Shown here: piece by piece, positions 27,915 through 40,700 of the stretch | Numbering within the stretch: position 1 is the stretch's first letter | How the letters are laid out: each line of letters begins with the position of its first letter | Assembly (NCBI GenBank): GCA_013115135.1 | Contig: JABANP010000096.1 | Coordinates: 62,001-126,000, forward strand | Source of the DNA: Perkinsus olseni | Lineage: Eukaryota; Perkinsozoa; Perkinsida; Perkinsidae | Reading direction: 5' to 3' | Length of the DNA: 64,000 bases | Program-made: the position numbers and the translations under genes | Notes under the pieces: generated by a model | Database searches by the model: none | Told to the model about the DNA's origin: nothing | The model's input: only the letters and a program-made list of their open reading frames with translations

Positions 27915-29153
27915 TTACAATGGCAAAAGTCGCTGAGACGGATCATCAAAGGCCTCATCATCTTCATCGATACTTCCATCATTGGCCTTCATCCTCTTCT
28001 TTTGAGCTCGAGTAAACCGACGATAGGCCATAATTGCAATTAGGAATGTGAGGCAGCAAGCCGCCCAAGAAAGGGCAAAACAGTAGCCCAGCCGACGTGG
28101 CTTCCACGTCGCTATTTGAGCTAATGAATAGTGTCGTCTCGAGAGGCTCTCGAGCGTGTCGATGCTTCCAAGTGTAGGGCAGATGCCCTCGGTCGACGGA
28201 TGTGTGACGTAAAGGGTGTATAGCAGACACACAGCGATCGATAGGATGCAGGCTGCGACCTAAGATACCGAGTGGAGCATGAGAGAGAGTCAGTCACCCA
28301 CCGAGGTAACGAAGACGCCGATAACATGGACCTTCTGGGCACTGATGTACAGCAAGCCAATGACCGTTAACATGAGGCATAATACAACAGCAAGGATGCC
28401 TGTGTAACAGATGTTACCTGCAAGCATCCACACCTACTGCAGCGGGCGGCCGTGAGGGAGCCGCTTACCGATAGCGTGGAGTCTATGTCGATGCGGACAG
28501 CCCCTTTGGGCTCGGGCGAGGAGTCGTTGGGGCGATGTATGAACATTAGGTGATGATGACCAATTGCCAATCGCTGCTTCAGCGGCGTCGACGAATGCAC
28601 GTGATCTCGATTTGAATAGCGACCATTCAGTCTCCTCCCAGCCGCGGCAGTTGTGGCTGAGCGTTCGCAGAACATATCTGGACGAGAAGGGTGAGAGGGG
28701 GGCAACTGATGCAGGTACTTCTTACCCTTCTATTGAGGACTTCCCCTTCTCGGTGGAACGAGTGAGGTCATCCTGAGCACTCCCGGACGATTCGAGTGTA
28801 GTTCCAGTGTGGATCAGGAAGCTCATCTCCATCAAGCCAACGCGCAGCCTTATGTCGACCTTGGCCGCCTCAGTGTGGTTCACTGGTAAGAGCCTGACAC
28901 CGACGTTACACCGGAAGCGGCACAGCGAGCATCCTACCCCCAATCGAGGGCGATTTGATGAGAGTCGACAGGAGTGCATTCCAGCCAGGCCTCTCGGTGG
29001 GCAGCTGCCAGCCAAAGCCAGGTCGTGAAGAGAGCGGCAAAGGCCAGTGCGGGACCTGAGTCTAGGCGGTAGCGGACCGACGAGGATTAGTCTCTCACCT
29101 GTTGAGCAAAAGCTACCAACTATCCTTTTAAACCGGACATAGAGGCTTCCCAT
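27915..29153 (-). CDS. Four-helix membrane protein with claudin-like topology
   Basis: Starts at 29153 with a short basic cytosolic tail (MGSLYVRFKRIVGSF). A GTGAGA intron joins it to helix 1 (ALAFAALFTTWLWLAAA) followed by AWLECTP. After an extracellular segment with an N-glycosylation site (NHT) come helix 2 (GILAVVLCLMLTVIGLL), helix 3 (VAACILSIAVCLLYTLYV) and, in the last exon, helix 4 (AACCLTFLIAIMAYRRF). The end is a basic then acidic tail (stop at 27915). All introns are short GT-AG. Short N-terminus, large first loop and four helices match the claudin/tetraspan layout, but the signature W-GLW-C-C is not seen, so no family is assigned. Confidence 0.6.
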
Positions 29154-30015
29154 TCAAGAGAATCGGGATTAGTTGCACCGGTAGAACAGCGCAAGATACG
29201 GAAAATAATGACGAGAAAAATGACAGCTCCTCGGATCGAACTCGGAACCTCTAATCATCAGCGGGAACAGATTAGTCGTGAAATATTGGCATGATGTTGC
29301 ATCGCCATTCGGACGTTGACAGTCGCCTTGCCGCATCCCTCTTCCTCTCCGTACGCTGCAGCATGGACGGCTTTCAAATCGTACGCACGGATACTAAACA
29401 GTGACTTACCCGAGGCGGCTGAGTGCTGTGGCGGTCATCCACAATTACTGACACAGTTTGGGCAGTTACCCCGTGTTATACGATAATTCCTGCATCGTTC
29501 TGTATATGAAGGTTACCGAGAGTAGTATTCAATGAGGTTTCGGGCTTGGGGCCTACGGGCCGACATAATCACCGTTCCATTCAGCCTTGTGTGGACTTCA
29601 GTTTAATGTAATAGCTTGGGCATCCTATCACGTCTCACGCATAAGACAGAGCCTCCGAGCTTCAGTTCGGTGTGAGGGAGTCGGGCTTGGCTTACTTGCT
29701 GGGTTATTGCAGCGGACCATATGACGCGTTCAAAAGTGGCAGACTGCCTCTGAGTTGCACTGTGTGCAACTCTCTGAGGGTCGAGCTACTCCGAGGTAAC
29801 ATTTGTACGCAGATCGACCTTGCTCGAGTACCTGATTCAGAGGGCTAAGCTGCTTACGGTAATTGTCTCGTCTTCTCCCTCACTGCATGGCGAATTGTGA
29901 TGTTCGAGCGATCGTTTTCACTATCTGAGGGACTCGCGCAGTACAGTCGAATAGGGGCGTATCCGTCATGCTCTGCACAGATCGGGGTAGTCTTATGTCA
30001 GGGGCTGTTGAAGTC
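29154..30015. other. Intergenic with a tRNA-like fragment at about 29216-29290
   Basis: On the minus strand a perfect 6-bp stem CTAATC/GATTAG with a 13-nt loop (about 29254-29278) is followed by GAGTTCGATCC (B-box, complement at about 29232-29242), recalling an anticodon arm plus T-arm. No D-arm or acceptor pairing is visible. The rest up to the gene at 30016 shows no coding signal. Confidence 0.4.
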
Positions 30016-33000
30016 ATGCCACCGATCGAGTTGGTTTATGCCGCCTTTCTGCTCTCATCCGTCGTCAGCTCAGTCGTTATAAGGAGGCTGCCAAGCCCTG
30101 AGTTCCGGAGGGCTGTTGGTCTTCTCGTTGGTACCGGCACCATCATATTGCTTGATGGTGCAGCAACACTGATGATATTTATAGGGGCATCCTGCGTAGG
30201 GGAGGCTTGCCGGAGATGGGATTGAAAACTGTCTTTTCTGCCCACTGAAATCTAGTAGATGGGAAGCTTTCTAGGAAACTATGCTTGAACGTCGTACTTT
30301 CTTAAACATCCTCATCAGTGGAGCCACCCTTCGCAGGGCTTGGTCGACACTACTCGGTCCTCGCTGGATTAATAGTCGTTCTACGCCTTGCATGAGGAAG
30401 CATTCGTTCGCAGATTCTGCTGTTTGTCGTACCTCCCGGCCGTGTACGCATCAGTTTCTTCGTCTACTCCTTTGCTTTCCTTGTGCCAGCCAGACTCTAC
30501 GGTAAGATGGGACATCGATCTACACTTCGGCTCGGTTACTGGATGCTGGCTTTCTGCGTAGATTGTTTGCTTCATCCCGGGGTACACCTCTCCCGAGTTA
30601 ATTTTCCAGTTCTTAGGTGGAATTGATGGCATTTCTAATGCGTGCCTTCTAATACTCGCTCTGCGTAATTGTATTTACGCTGCTGATGCTGGACACGACG
30701 CCGAGAGTAGGCCGATGCCGTCTTATCTCATCTCATGCGTGCACTCTGCCAGCCCAGTTAGCTGTGGTTAAGGTTCTCTGAGGAGCATCTACGATTATCT
30801 CTGCTATGTGCTGTCATGTCCGGCCATCATCACTGGTCCGGTCTACACCGTGAAAGACTACCGAGAGGCGATCGAAAGCTGTGACCGAGACGTTAACATC
30901 AGTGAGGTGAGGCCTACGATACTGGTGATAATCCCTAGCGTGTATCGTCTCGCTGATGTATGTTTCCAGCGGTGTTCAATTTCAACCTTCGTGAGGGAGG
31001 CTTCGTCGGGCCAAATGTCTCTTTTGGCTATCGTCAGTTCCGATCAACCGGGGCCTGCACCGTGGGTGTCCAGTCGATATTTGACTCGATCTTGCTCAGA
31101 TGTTTCGTCGAGGTGTCTTCGCGACATACTGGGCCGTCGCCTTCATCATCAGTATAACCTGCTTCCCACTCGATTACATGCTGACCGATGACTTTGCTGG
31201 GCACTGGTTACCGGTGCAATTCGGGTACGTGGCGTGACTAGTTCTCACTGAGAACACATTCCGCGTATCGCGCGGTGCCACCGGGGCGGTGGCGGTGGCT
31301 GTTCAGCGATGTGTGACTTGTAAACTTAGTTCATCGAACTGCAAATTGTGCAGTACATAAGATCTAGTTATGGGGCTAGCCCTGTTGCCTGTATCAGTGA
31401 TGCATCGGCCATGTCCTTCCTTCTGAGCTGTCACAGCTACGCGACTGAGCCTCAGTTGCAGTGGGCGATACTATCCGCAATGATGATCCAATGCGTCGTC
31501 CATATCCGCAACGGATCAGATCCATCGCTTATGCTGCGGTAGCGTGGATCTAAGTTGTAGAAAGAAAGTTCCTCCAAGCATATTATAACTCGTGCCACGC
31601 ACTTTTGCTCATCGGCACAAGTGCCGGCACTTCTCAAGTGTTCAGCAAAGATCATCAGCCCTTCAACTATTGTCAAACGTCATCTAACCGATCTTTATCT
31701 TTATCGGTTCTCTGATTGGACTGGACGGGCTAGCTCGGAGTAGCCTCCGCCTACTCTCCGGAACGAGTTCGTTTCCTCATGAACTGATAGTATGGGCTCA
31801 AACCGCTGGTTCTTTATGCTTTCGCTATCTGAAGGTGTCGAGATTGAGGTAAACAATGTTATGCCCACTGGTTCAGTGCCGTTCGTGATTGTGGCCGCGA
31901 ATATTGGATTGCTCGTACTGGCCGAGTCCAAGGAGCCATCACAGGCTGCCAACTACATGATCTACATGAACACTAGGGCTAGCGCAGTCATGACGCAGGT
32001 TGGCATGGTAGCGGCATATAAGAACACAAGGCACTTGCCTGAGTCTTCATGCCTAAGCCAGCTCGCAGTGCGAGCCTCGCACCATCGAGGCGCATATCCC
32101 CAATGCAAGCCAGATGATCTGTGGTGTCCAGATGATCTGTGGTGTTCCTGTACTGAGTACTTCTCAGTGTCTCTCCGGTGAACCAGCACGGTTAGAATTG
32201 TGACACGTGATGCATAGCTCTGGACAAAATCCCTTCCAATCGACAGTTTCAGCGATGTAGACTCTCGTCTTACTTGCAATGAGTGGAAGTGCCATTCCCG
32301 TGTACTACACGGCGTTTAGTGGTTCGCTGTGTGCATGATTTACCCCGCATGTGATACCTTGTATCACGTCACGCTATCTAGACCCGCTGCAAACTCCACG
32401 TGATTCACGTTGAGTTTGTCGTGGGTGTAGTATGTCAACCTACAGGCTCAGTCTCGAATCGACCGATGATCAGTCTCTGATTATCAATCGATGTCTGATA
32501 AATTGGAGCCTCAGCTGCTGACCGTCTGGCGACGCTGTCACTGAACAATTCAATCGTTACTCGTGTTGCTGACAATCGTTCATCCTACAGTTCCCTGCTC
32601 CCCCTATTTTTAGATACCTGATTCTCTCTGTGTACCATTTCCGGGCCCGTTGCTTCGCGGCATGGTACATAGCTGAGGCTGGTCTAGCGGCTCTCGGAAT
32701 CCAAGCTCGCAATACGGACTTCGGAGCGCCTGAGAGAGCTAGGACGGTTGGGGAGTATGTGAGATGTTGGAATATGTCGGTGAGTGATGCCGGATATCCC
32801 AGCGAACAGCGAACGGGTCGTTGTTGTCCACACCTACACAGTTTATTGCCTCTCAGCCTGAGAGTCTCAGGTACAATCATTCTTTGCCGTCTACGTGTAT
32901 CGTCCTCTGCGGTCGACCATTCCCAGTCGACGGCTTCGAGCTGCTCTAGTGATGTGCCTGAGTGCCTATTGGCACGGCCTACAGCCTGGCCTCTACGTCT

Positions 33001-33263
33001 TCTTTCTGTCTATTTTTTTCGAGACAGCCTTCGTTGATACCGTCTCTTCCTTTCTCCCTCTTCCTCTCGCCAACATCCACGTTAGTTTCGTTGGAAGCTA
33101 CTACGTTCTGCCATTCCTTTTCAAGAACGACATCTCTAACGCTTATAAGGTTTGGGCGGCCATGGGCCACGCTGGTCATTGGTACACTGCCGTCAGAGTG
33201 GTTCTGCGCATGGCCATGAGCCTCTCTTCCAGCAATGCGAAGCATATCGAAAGGTGGCCCTAG
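30016..33263 (+). CDS. MBOAT lysophospholipid acyltransferase, copy A
   Basis: A membrane-bound O-acyltransferase of the lysophospholipid type, which re-acylates lysolipids in the ER (Lands cycle). From ATG 30016: hydrophobic N-terminus (IELVYAAFLLSSVVSSVV), then about 30790-30900 the family stretch ending GPVYTVKDY, a helix to 31224, and after a 1389-nt intron the second half. There RARCFAAWYIAEAGL leads to the conserved Asn in YVRCWNMSV and the catalytic-His motif AYWHGLQPGLYVFF (about 32968). The stop is at 33261. It aligns along its whole length with copy B directly downstream, including one intron at the same place and phase. Exon borders between 30200 and 30790 were not settled, so a defect there cannot be excluded. 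Substrate class inferred from family only. Confidence 0.8.
31225..32613 (+). other. Enlarged intron (1389 nt) in acyltransferase copy A
   Basis: Donor GTACGT at 31225, acceptor CCTATTTTTAG ending 32613; exons join phase 2 (GG|A TAC). Copy B has a 49-nt intron at the homologous phase-2 position (34343-34391). The extra sequence has a 129-codon open frame (31792-32181) of no known family and a perfect 18-bp tandem duplication at 32110-32145. I see no terminal repeats or transposase. Confidence 0.6.
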
Positions 33264-33436
33264 TGAGCGCCAGATGTGGGCTTTGGCGTTCTTGGTTGCC
33301 ATGTCGGTATTGCTCGCGTACTCATGTTTCTACTTGATGTTCGTGAATTGCGTTTCAAGCGACCTCCAATAGGACTATGGTTGCTCACAGGTAGGTGCCC
33401 GTTTTGGCCACATTGGTTCCGTAGGTTTTTTCACAT

Positions 33437-35015
33437 ATGATTGCTGCACTGCCGGTAGAAGTCATTTACGGTGGCTTCCTATCGCTATCCTTGCTCTTTG
33501 CGTGTTTGATGCGGCGCATGCCTGGCCGCTCGGAACGGCAGGCGTTTGGTTGCGTCTTGGGTATTATAACCCTTGCATTCCTCGTACACAACATAACCCT
33601 GTTCATCTTCCTCATCACTTCAATGGTGAGTTCACCTCTCCTGCTTCTGCCTACGACAACTGCCTTTCAGATTGTATTGGCGATACTCCCCAAGGACTGG
33701 ATGGCAGTGGGGCTCCTCGTCTACTCGTTCGCCTTCCTATTCCCAGCTAGGGAGTGGCGTAAGTCAATGCAGTGCAGCGATCATAGGCGCTTCCGTCGTC
33801 GATCCGTATCTGTCCGGTTTTACCCATCCCCCTCATTCGCTTCGAAGTGGTCGAAGGTTTTCATGAAACTCTCGAGGGACCCCCGTAGTTGTTGGTCCAG
33901 ATACGGTTGATGGCGTCTCTAATGCCTGCCTCCTCATCATGTCTCTAAGGAACTCCATGTTCGCTCGTGATGAGATGCAGACTTTTCAAGGTAGGTCGAC
34001 AGCGGCTCGCCCTTCTCGAAATTATCTCGTCCCGGTGGCAGTTTCGCTCAGAGGATTTTATGACTACATCTCCTACATGGTCTTCTTTCCTGGCCTGCTC
34101 ACTGGCCCGGTCTATAACGTTAAAGACTGGACACAGGCGTTGGAGGATGATGAACACGGGCTTGACGTCACTGAGGTGCTCCCTCACATTCTTGGTCGTT
34201 CGACTTGCTATGATCAGATCAAAAATCGCCTCTACCGGGCAGTGGTGTGGGCGGCTATTTTCATCACCGCCCTCAAGTTTTTCCCGATGGACTTCATGCT
34301 CTCCGAGGAGTTTACTCTCTACCCCATACTGCTGCGCTGCGTGTAAGTAGCCGGAACAGCGGCTGCCAGTGACTTATGTGAACTCCATCAGGTACATCAC
34401 ACTGGCGACCTACTACTCCTTCGGTGCTCGATGCTTCGCTGGCTGGTACGTCTCAGAGGCAGGTCTGGCGGCCATGGGCATCAAGGCTCGGAACACAGAT
34501 TACTGGGGACCTGAGAGAGCCAACACCGTATCGCAGTACATCAGGGAATGGAACAAATCGGTAAGGCGGCTGCTGCAGTGCTCCGTGCTGGTCTTCGTAG
34601 ACGTCCTATCAGGTTCAAACCTTCTTCGCTGTCTACGTTTATCGTCCGCTACGCTCGGTGACTCCCATGAAGCCCGTGAGAGCGGCAGTGGTGATGTGTT
34701 GTAGCGCCTACTGGCATGGCTTAGAGTCCGGCCTTTACATCTTCTTCATGTCTATGTTTGTCGAGAGCACCTTCCTCAACGAGTTCCCTAGATTGCCCTC
34801 TCCCTTCGGATACATCCAAGTCACTTTCTTTGCTCAGTTATTACGGTGTGGCCTTCATGTTCAAGAGAAACCTGTCTAAAGCCTTTGCGATTTGGTCCAA
34901 TATGGGATACATCGGCCACTGGTATACTTTGATACGTTTCCTACTGTGGTTGGTTGTAAAGGTTTGGATGCGTCCTCGGCAGTCGGGCAGAAGTGATAGT
35001 AAGAAACACCAATAG
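33437..35015 (+). CDS. MBOAT lysophospholipid acyltransferase, copy B
   Basis: Tandem paralogue of copy A, starting 173 bp after its stop on the same strand. From ATG 33437: VEVIYGGFLSLSLLFACLM, an intron, then ILPKDWMAVGLLVYSFAFLF, and YMVFFPGLLTGPVYNVKDW (about 34074), the signature stretch of MBOAT lysophospholipid acyltransferases. After the 49-nt intron 34343-34391 come the conserved Asn in YIREWNKSV (about 34540), AYWHGLESGLYIFF (about 34708) with the catalytic His, and a last helix pair. The stop is at 35013. Both catalytic residues are present, so it should be active in acyl-CoA:lysophospholipid transfer. Confidence 0.83.
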
Positions 35016-35390
35016 TTACTTGAAAGTATTGTTCCTTGAGGAGAGATGATGTTGTGTAGTGAGTGGACACAGAGGGCTCGTTGGAAATAGCGGCGAGGAC
35101 ATCACGGATTAATGAAGCGATCGAGCCGTCCTTGGCGCCGATGAAACGTTGTGATGCTCTCGTGGTTATCACAGCGGGCGGATAGTAAATTTAGGGCCTT
35201 CCAAGGGAAGAGGGGCATTGAGACACGAAGAACGCGAGTTGGGTGTCATGCTCAAGACAATGGGACCGCAGACGCAAGGGGTTCGGCTGGCCCGTGTAGG
35301 AATTTAGATTTTACAATTTCGGAGACGTCCTGTCCTTCTCAATAGAGTTCGCCATCAACATTATACAAGACAACACAAGAGTATGAGGAA

Positions 35391-36560
35391 TCACATGGGT
35401 AACAACGGCATGGGCCTGAGGGCGGCCAAAGTCCTTAAAGGTGGCGCTACTCTGTTTGATGCGGCTATTATCTTTCTCGACGTCTTCTTCGGGTCAGCCT
35501 CTCTAGTACGGACGTATTGCCCCTGAACCAAGGTCATCAACATCATCCCAGGGTAGAGGCTCACCTTAAGGGGATCTCGGTAGGCCCCGGGCACACTGTA
35601 CGGTGGAGCTACTGAGTAATCTGATGATAGGGCCCGGAAGTCCTCGGGGCCGCTTCTTCGACGATCGAAATGTCGATATTGTTGACCTGCCAGGGATCGC
35701 CAAGCGACTTTATTCACCGCTCAGGCTCACTCGTTTGCTGATCTCCTCGTGATGATGTCTCCTACCCGCGGCCGGACTGTCTCTCTGATGCCACAGCTCG
35801 ACACTCTGGTCGATGACCCAGCGAAAAGATTCTTCCCCGAAGGACGCCCTGCCAGATGCATTCACGTCGACGACACTGCGTCGAGTACTTTGCAGGCCGG
35901 TCGAGTTGTCCCTCATGGCTTGGCTCTGATAGCGTTCTGCTAGGGTAAGGTCACAACACCCACCAAGGTCCACTTGGACGGGCGGCTGCGGACACCGGGC
36001 CGGCGGCAGGACGAAGTTGTCTCTGAGGAGCTCAGTCGAGGACCCTACCACGAAGGGAGGCTCTCACCGATATCGACCCATCATTTCGCTTTCGTATGCC
36101 CTCGAGCCTGTTGCTGTTGTGATGTTAACTTTGGAGGCATTCTTGTAAGGAGGGGTAGGGCGGACGTAGGACACCTGCCAGTTACACCACTCGGAACCAC
36201 GGGCCCATCTGGGTGCCACATCCGACCTGGACCGGCGATGGACTATAAACTCGCACACACGAAGGCTCCGCAGAAGCGGTTGAGCCGAAAGGAAAGAAAA
36301 TTCGACGATGTTGCTGTTTAGGCAGTTGACTAGTGAGATAATGCTCCGCGTTACTTTTGGATCAGAATGAGCTAGCTGAGATGATGATGCCCAGGAGTTG
36401 GAATTGAAGCGCTTCGCCTCATCCTCGGTGGACATCGTGAAATGTGTCGAGCCTGAAGGACAGCCTCTGGGGGCGTGCTAGTGGTGTTGTTGCTCTCACG
36501 CTGAGCTCTCGCTAGCACTTCCCTGTACTCTGAGGCGGCGGCGGTCGTGGTGGTGGCCAT
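35391..36560 (-). CDS. Possible minus-strand gene of unknown function
   Basis: An ATG at 36560 begins an Ala/Thr-rich stretch and a helical segment (ASEYREVLARAQRESNN). Further minus-strand frames that look coding occur at 36350-36440, 35715-35950 (FGEESFRWVIDQSVELW) and 35391-35560. I could not join them into one model and recognise no domain. Plus-strand frames here look like shadows. The short gap 35016-35390 holds nothing clear. Confidence 0.25.
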
Positions 36561-37732
36561 TCAAACAGTCTAATCGATGAGGATACGTGCTAACGATCAA
36601 CGAAAGTATCATAACGCGGGATTGGATTAATGATGAAGCCTTGTTGATGTAACATGAATGATGTTGATCACCAACATCCACCCTCGGGTGCCCTAGTCCG
36701 CCCGGAACCCTCTCCGATGGCCCCTTCATATCGCCCTACCTCAAAAGCAAGGAACTCCTCCGAGTCCAAACTCCTCTCACGCTAGGGACTAGGTTTGCGG
36801 GAAGGCTGCTACCGTCCTTCCCTGCCGGCGCTGTCAGGCCCTGTCCCACGGTGTGACCAACTCCAGTGTGTTGCAGAGGCGTACTGCGTGGTGGGCCATG
36901 GTGGCACAGGCTTAGCTCTCTATCGAGGGGCGAAGACGACGCCCTGTCATCGATCTGCGATAAATACTCACATGTTTCCTATGGCATGACTGCTGCGCTT
37001 CAACCTTGGATTCTCCTTGTAGTGCCCGAGATGGCATCAAATCGTTTTCTGGTCTGTTAGGCTGTTATCATCATAAACCCCAACATCCTCGTTTGACTGA
37101 ATAAGCGCCCTTCTCCCTCCTCGCCAGCCGCGTAGGTTCACTGGGCGACGGGTTCATTGACATTTTCCGTAGATGGCCGTAGGACTAGGATCGTTGGGGT
37201 CGTCGAGGCAGCGCAACCTCTACAAACTGAAAGCGCGGGGGCTCCTCGACAATTTTTCGAAAATTAAATCTTTTTCGAATGCAATCAGCGCGCGCCTCGA
37301 AATTGCGAAATTGCGAAATTGGTACTACGGAATCGTTCAGCGCAGGGAGGTAAGTCCTCACGAGGGACTCGACAATATCGATGTATCATTGGCAGGTGTC
37401 TTGGCATTTTCCCAGACTCGGGCTTAAAGTTGCGCACCTCCGTCTGTTGTTGTGACTCCTCGCCCGCGTGATCGAGTCGCGGATAATTTAGCCGACTTAG
37501 AATTACTCTGATGTATCCTATATCACCGGAAGATACTCTAGTAGGTCGATTATGGCATGATCTACACAACGTCAAGATACTGCCTTGGCTGACTGTGGTT
37601 CACCACAGCCTGAAGACTCTCTATTGGGTCGGATTATAGTTAGCCATAGTTCACTGTGTTCACTGTTCACTATTTCAGTGGTGTTGTTGTTGTTTTGCCT
37701 AACGCTATGTCACCCCGCACGTGGAGGCCCAG
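36561..37732. other. Poorly resolved stretch with one basic open frame
   Basis: A plus-strand frame at 37173-37427 begins at a true ATG and encodes a basic helix (KARGLLDNFSKIKSFSNAIS); it could be a first exon of the next gene or a small gene. The run TTTTTCGAAAATTAAATCTTTTTCG at 37252-37276 is locally AT-rich. No family recognised. Confidence 0.25.
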
Positions 37733-40700
37733 TCTCACAAGACAATACCGACCAACACTACGGGTGTGGAGCCTTTCGGGACCAGGTTCCTCACGCCCAA
37801 TGATTTGAAGAATATATCTACCTGGAAGAATGGTAAAAATTGAACTCGCCATCGATCGTTTTGAATTTCGTTTTGTTTTAGATATTTACGACAAGTCACT
37901 TTCAACGCGTATCATATCACCTATCGGCGACTTGTAAGGTCGACCTGCTAAGATACTTCTAAAAAGTATCTTTTCACTTCTGTCAGCTTGGCGAAATATA
38001 TCCCGGCGACGTTGGCACCGAACGTGTTAACATTGGCATCATTGGTATGTGCATTGCAGGCTTACTACTACACCTTCATGTAAGGCAACGATCGATGGAA
38101 GCCACGGCTGCTGCTGCTGCTGCTTCTCCTGTGGACCACACCGCCGTCGTTCGTATTTTCTGCCAATCGTGATGGTGGGTGATGAGAGATTACTTATCGA
38201 TGAGCGTTTGGCATGAGTAGTAGAATTATCATCGTTATTACATCTCCGGATCACTCTTGAGGTTCACGTCTGTTGTTGTTTAGGTACCGTAAGACTCATC
38301 CCTACTTCGCCTCTGCCACGGCAATAGTCATGTTCACGCTCTATCAACTATTTGATTGTGTGGACGGGAAGCATGCCAAGAACATCAGGTCAGTCCGTAG
38401 GGCAATCAAACTTTCGAGGTCGCTGCGGGGCTTCGTGTGAGACCTTTTCTCCCATGATAGTTCACATGATAGTTTATCCCGTTGAAAGCTGCCTTATCTG
38501 CTGCCCTTCGCACCCTTTCGGCTCAGCAATTGTAGAATCGGTGTATTTCTGTGGTGTTTCATTCTTCTAAGTTCACGGCTGCCTGCCGTTCGAGCTCGTC
38601 GTTTTCAGGAACGAGTCGCCGTTGGGATATCTTTTTAATCAAGCGTGTGATAATGTAGCAGTGATATTTATTATAATTACGATGGCCATGCTAATGGGAT
38701 TTGATCCAGATATTGATTCCGATGCCCGATGTATCTGGTATGCGGTAATAATAAGGGAAAGGCAGGGTGTGCTTTTACCGGTATTGCAGGTCGTTTTAGA
38801 ATTCTGTCTTCGATTTATCGAATACTTTTTTTGTACTTTTTCCGCATAATCTGATGAAGGACGTTGTCGTACTGGGTATACTACTCACCAGCAACGTGAT
38901 AACACATTACCAGTGCCCTTTGGAGCCTTGTTGTCATAGTAGGGTAGCATAAGTCACTTAGCACATTGCTTGCGTTATGTTTGAGTATTCGTTGCCATGA
39001 GAAGATGGCAGTGGTGTGTAGTCTGAGGCATGGCGCTCTGCAATGTCCGAAGAGTCTCAACGACTCTCGTTGTCTTATATTTTGCGGTTTTGCCCGCAAC
39101 GAGATTCCTGGTGAACTTGCTCCGTTGGGAGTCGGGTGGATTTTTGCACTATTCAGCCGCTTCTCGATTGACTACCTTTCGAAGCATGACGTGACTTGAC
39201 AGGTTCAAACGGGACAGTTGGTATTCTTGTGGTCGCAGCTGTCTGCCTTCAAGAAAGGGTTCATAACGTATGGTCTGTTCACCGGCCCTGGAGAGGCTCT
39301 CTTCGTCTTCCAAATGGCTATTGTTGTTAAGATGCTCACCGGATTCGACTATTTGTAAGGTTGATAATTTTGTGGCGCGCGGTAATTTGTGCTTGTTCCT
39401 TCTCCAGTTGGGGACCTATCAGTCGTATCCTGGCTATGCTGCCGGATGCTTTGTCAGGAGATCCTGTGAGCCAAGTCCATAGTAATAACGGGAGGGCGGC
39501 AGATTCTACCAGAGGCCGGGCGTGCGCGACTTGAAAGCGGCACTTTGGTGAACTCAATTCCGTTAGAGCAGCAGTGGCGATAGCTGCTGTATAGATCAGC
39601 TGACGAGCCTAGTGCTCTTCGTTTCTGCTGTTGGAATATCGAAATCATTCAAGTCTTCATGACATTTAAATCAGAGTTCGTTTAGTGTTGCCCAGTAGCC
39701 GATCCAGTCCACCTACCGACCTAACCGTGTATCTCCTTTCAGCTGTATACTACGCCTTCCTCATAGCCCTCATCATCCGAGTGGTGGTTATTAAGGAGAA
39801 TCCTGCAACAAGGAACATCCTGTTGTTCTGCCTGCTTTATCGGACGGTCCCAAGTAGGGCGTTGGGGAGATACTATTCATTGTGGTTTGTCGATCCCTTG
39901 GTCTCTGATAAATGTGTGAGATGAATGCTTGATGGAGGCATGGCGATACGATCGCTTAAGATACAGCGCTCTGAGAAGTTGTAGCTGGAGTGGTACTTCC
40001 GTGTTTTTGCAGGTGTCTGGTATTTTCGGGCGAGTTTTGTTATCATGTGCTGTTGCTGTCGTGCTGCTCAGGTTTATTGTTCGTATTGGGCATCACCAAC
40101 TCCACCTCATTGGAGTCGATTATTTGCGATGGTCTCTTCATGAGTATCGTCACAACGGACTTAGGTAGGTGTAGAGAGCGTGTGGGGTAGGCTGAGTGGT
40201 GGCCCTCAGTGGTGGCCCGCATGGCCCATCGTGATGTGCATGGATGGCTGGTCTTCATGGCGATGGTATCTTTACTCGACAAGCTTGCTATCATTGGTAA
40301 GATGAGGATATGGTTGAGATTGGTTCGCTTTATATTCTCAATTCCAGTTGAAGGGTTGTGGACTGAACGTGCGTATAATTCCGATAGCGGCCGGGATTGA
40401 ACCAGCGGCCTTTGCGGGGAGTTTCAAGCATTGTAATCAAACAATACTAAAGAGTATGATGTCTTGGTATACAATTACCAATAATTGAATATATAAATTA
40501 TGGTCGTTATATTATAACATTTCGTGTATTATTATTATTATCATTAATTATGTACTTATAACCTTATAAACCACCAATCGCGCCAGCCTTAAGCGGTGAA
40601 GATAGTTTTAGTTTTTGTTGTTGATCAGCCTGCGCAGTCTTCTACTACTGCTCCATCTTCTACGACATCTGCTCATACATGAACCTGCCGATGTTCACTC

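Noticed and set aside
32110..32145. 18-bp tandem duplication considered as a CRISPR or satellite seed
   Set aside because: Only two copies without spacers; noted only as part of the enlarged intron.
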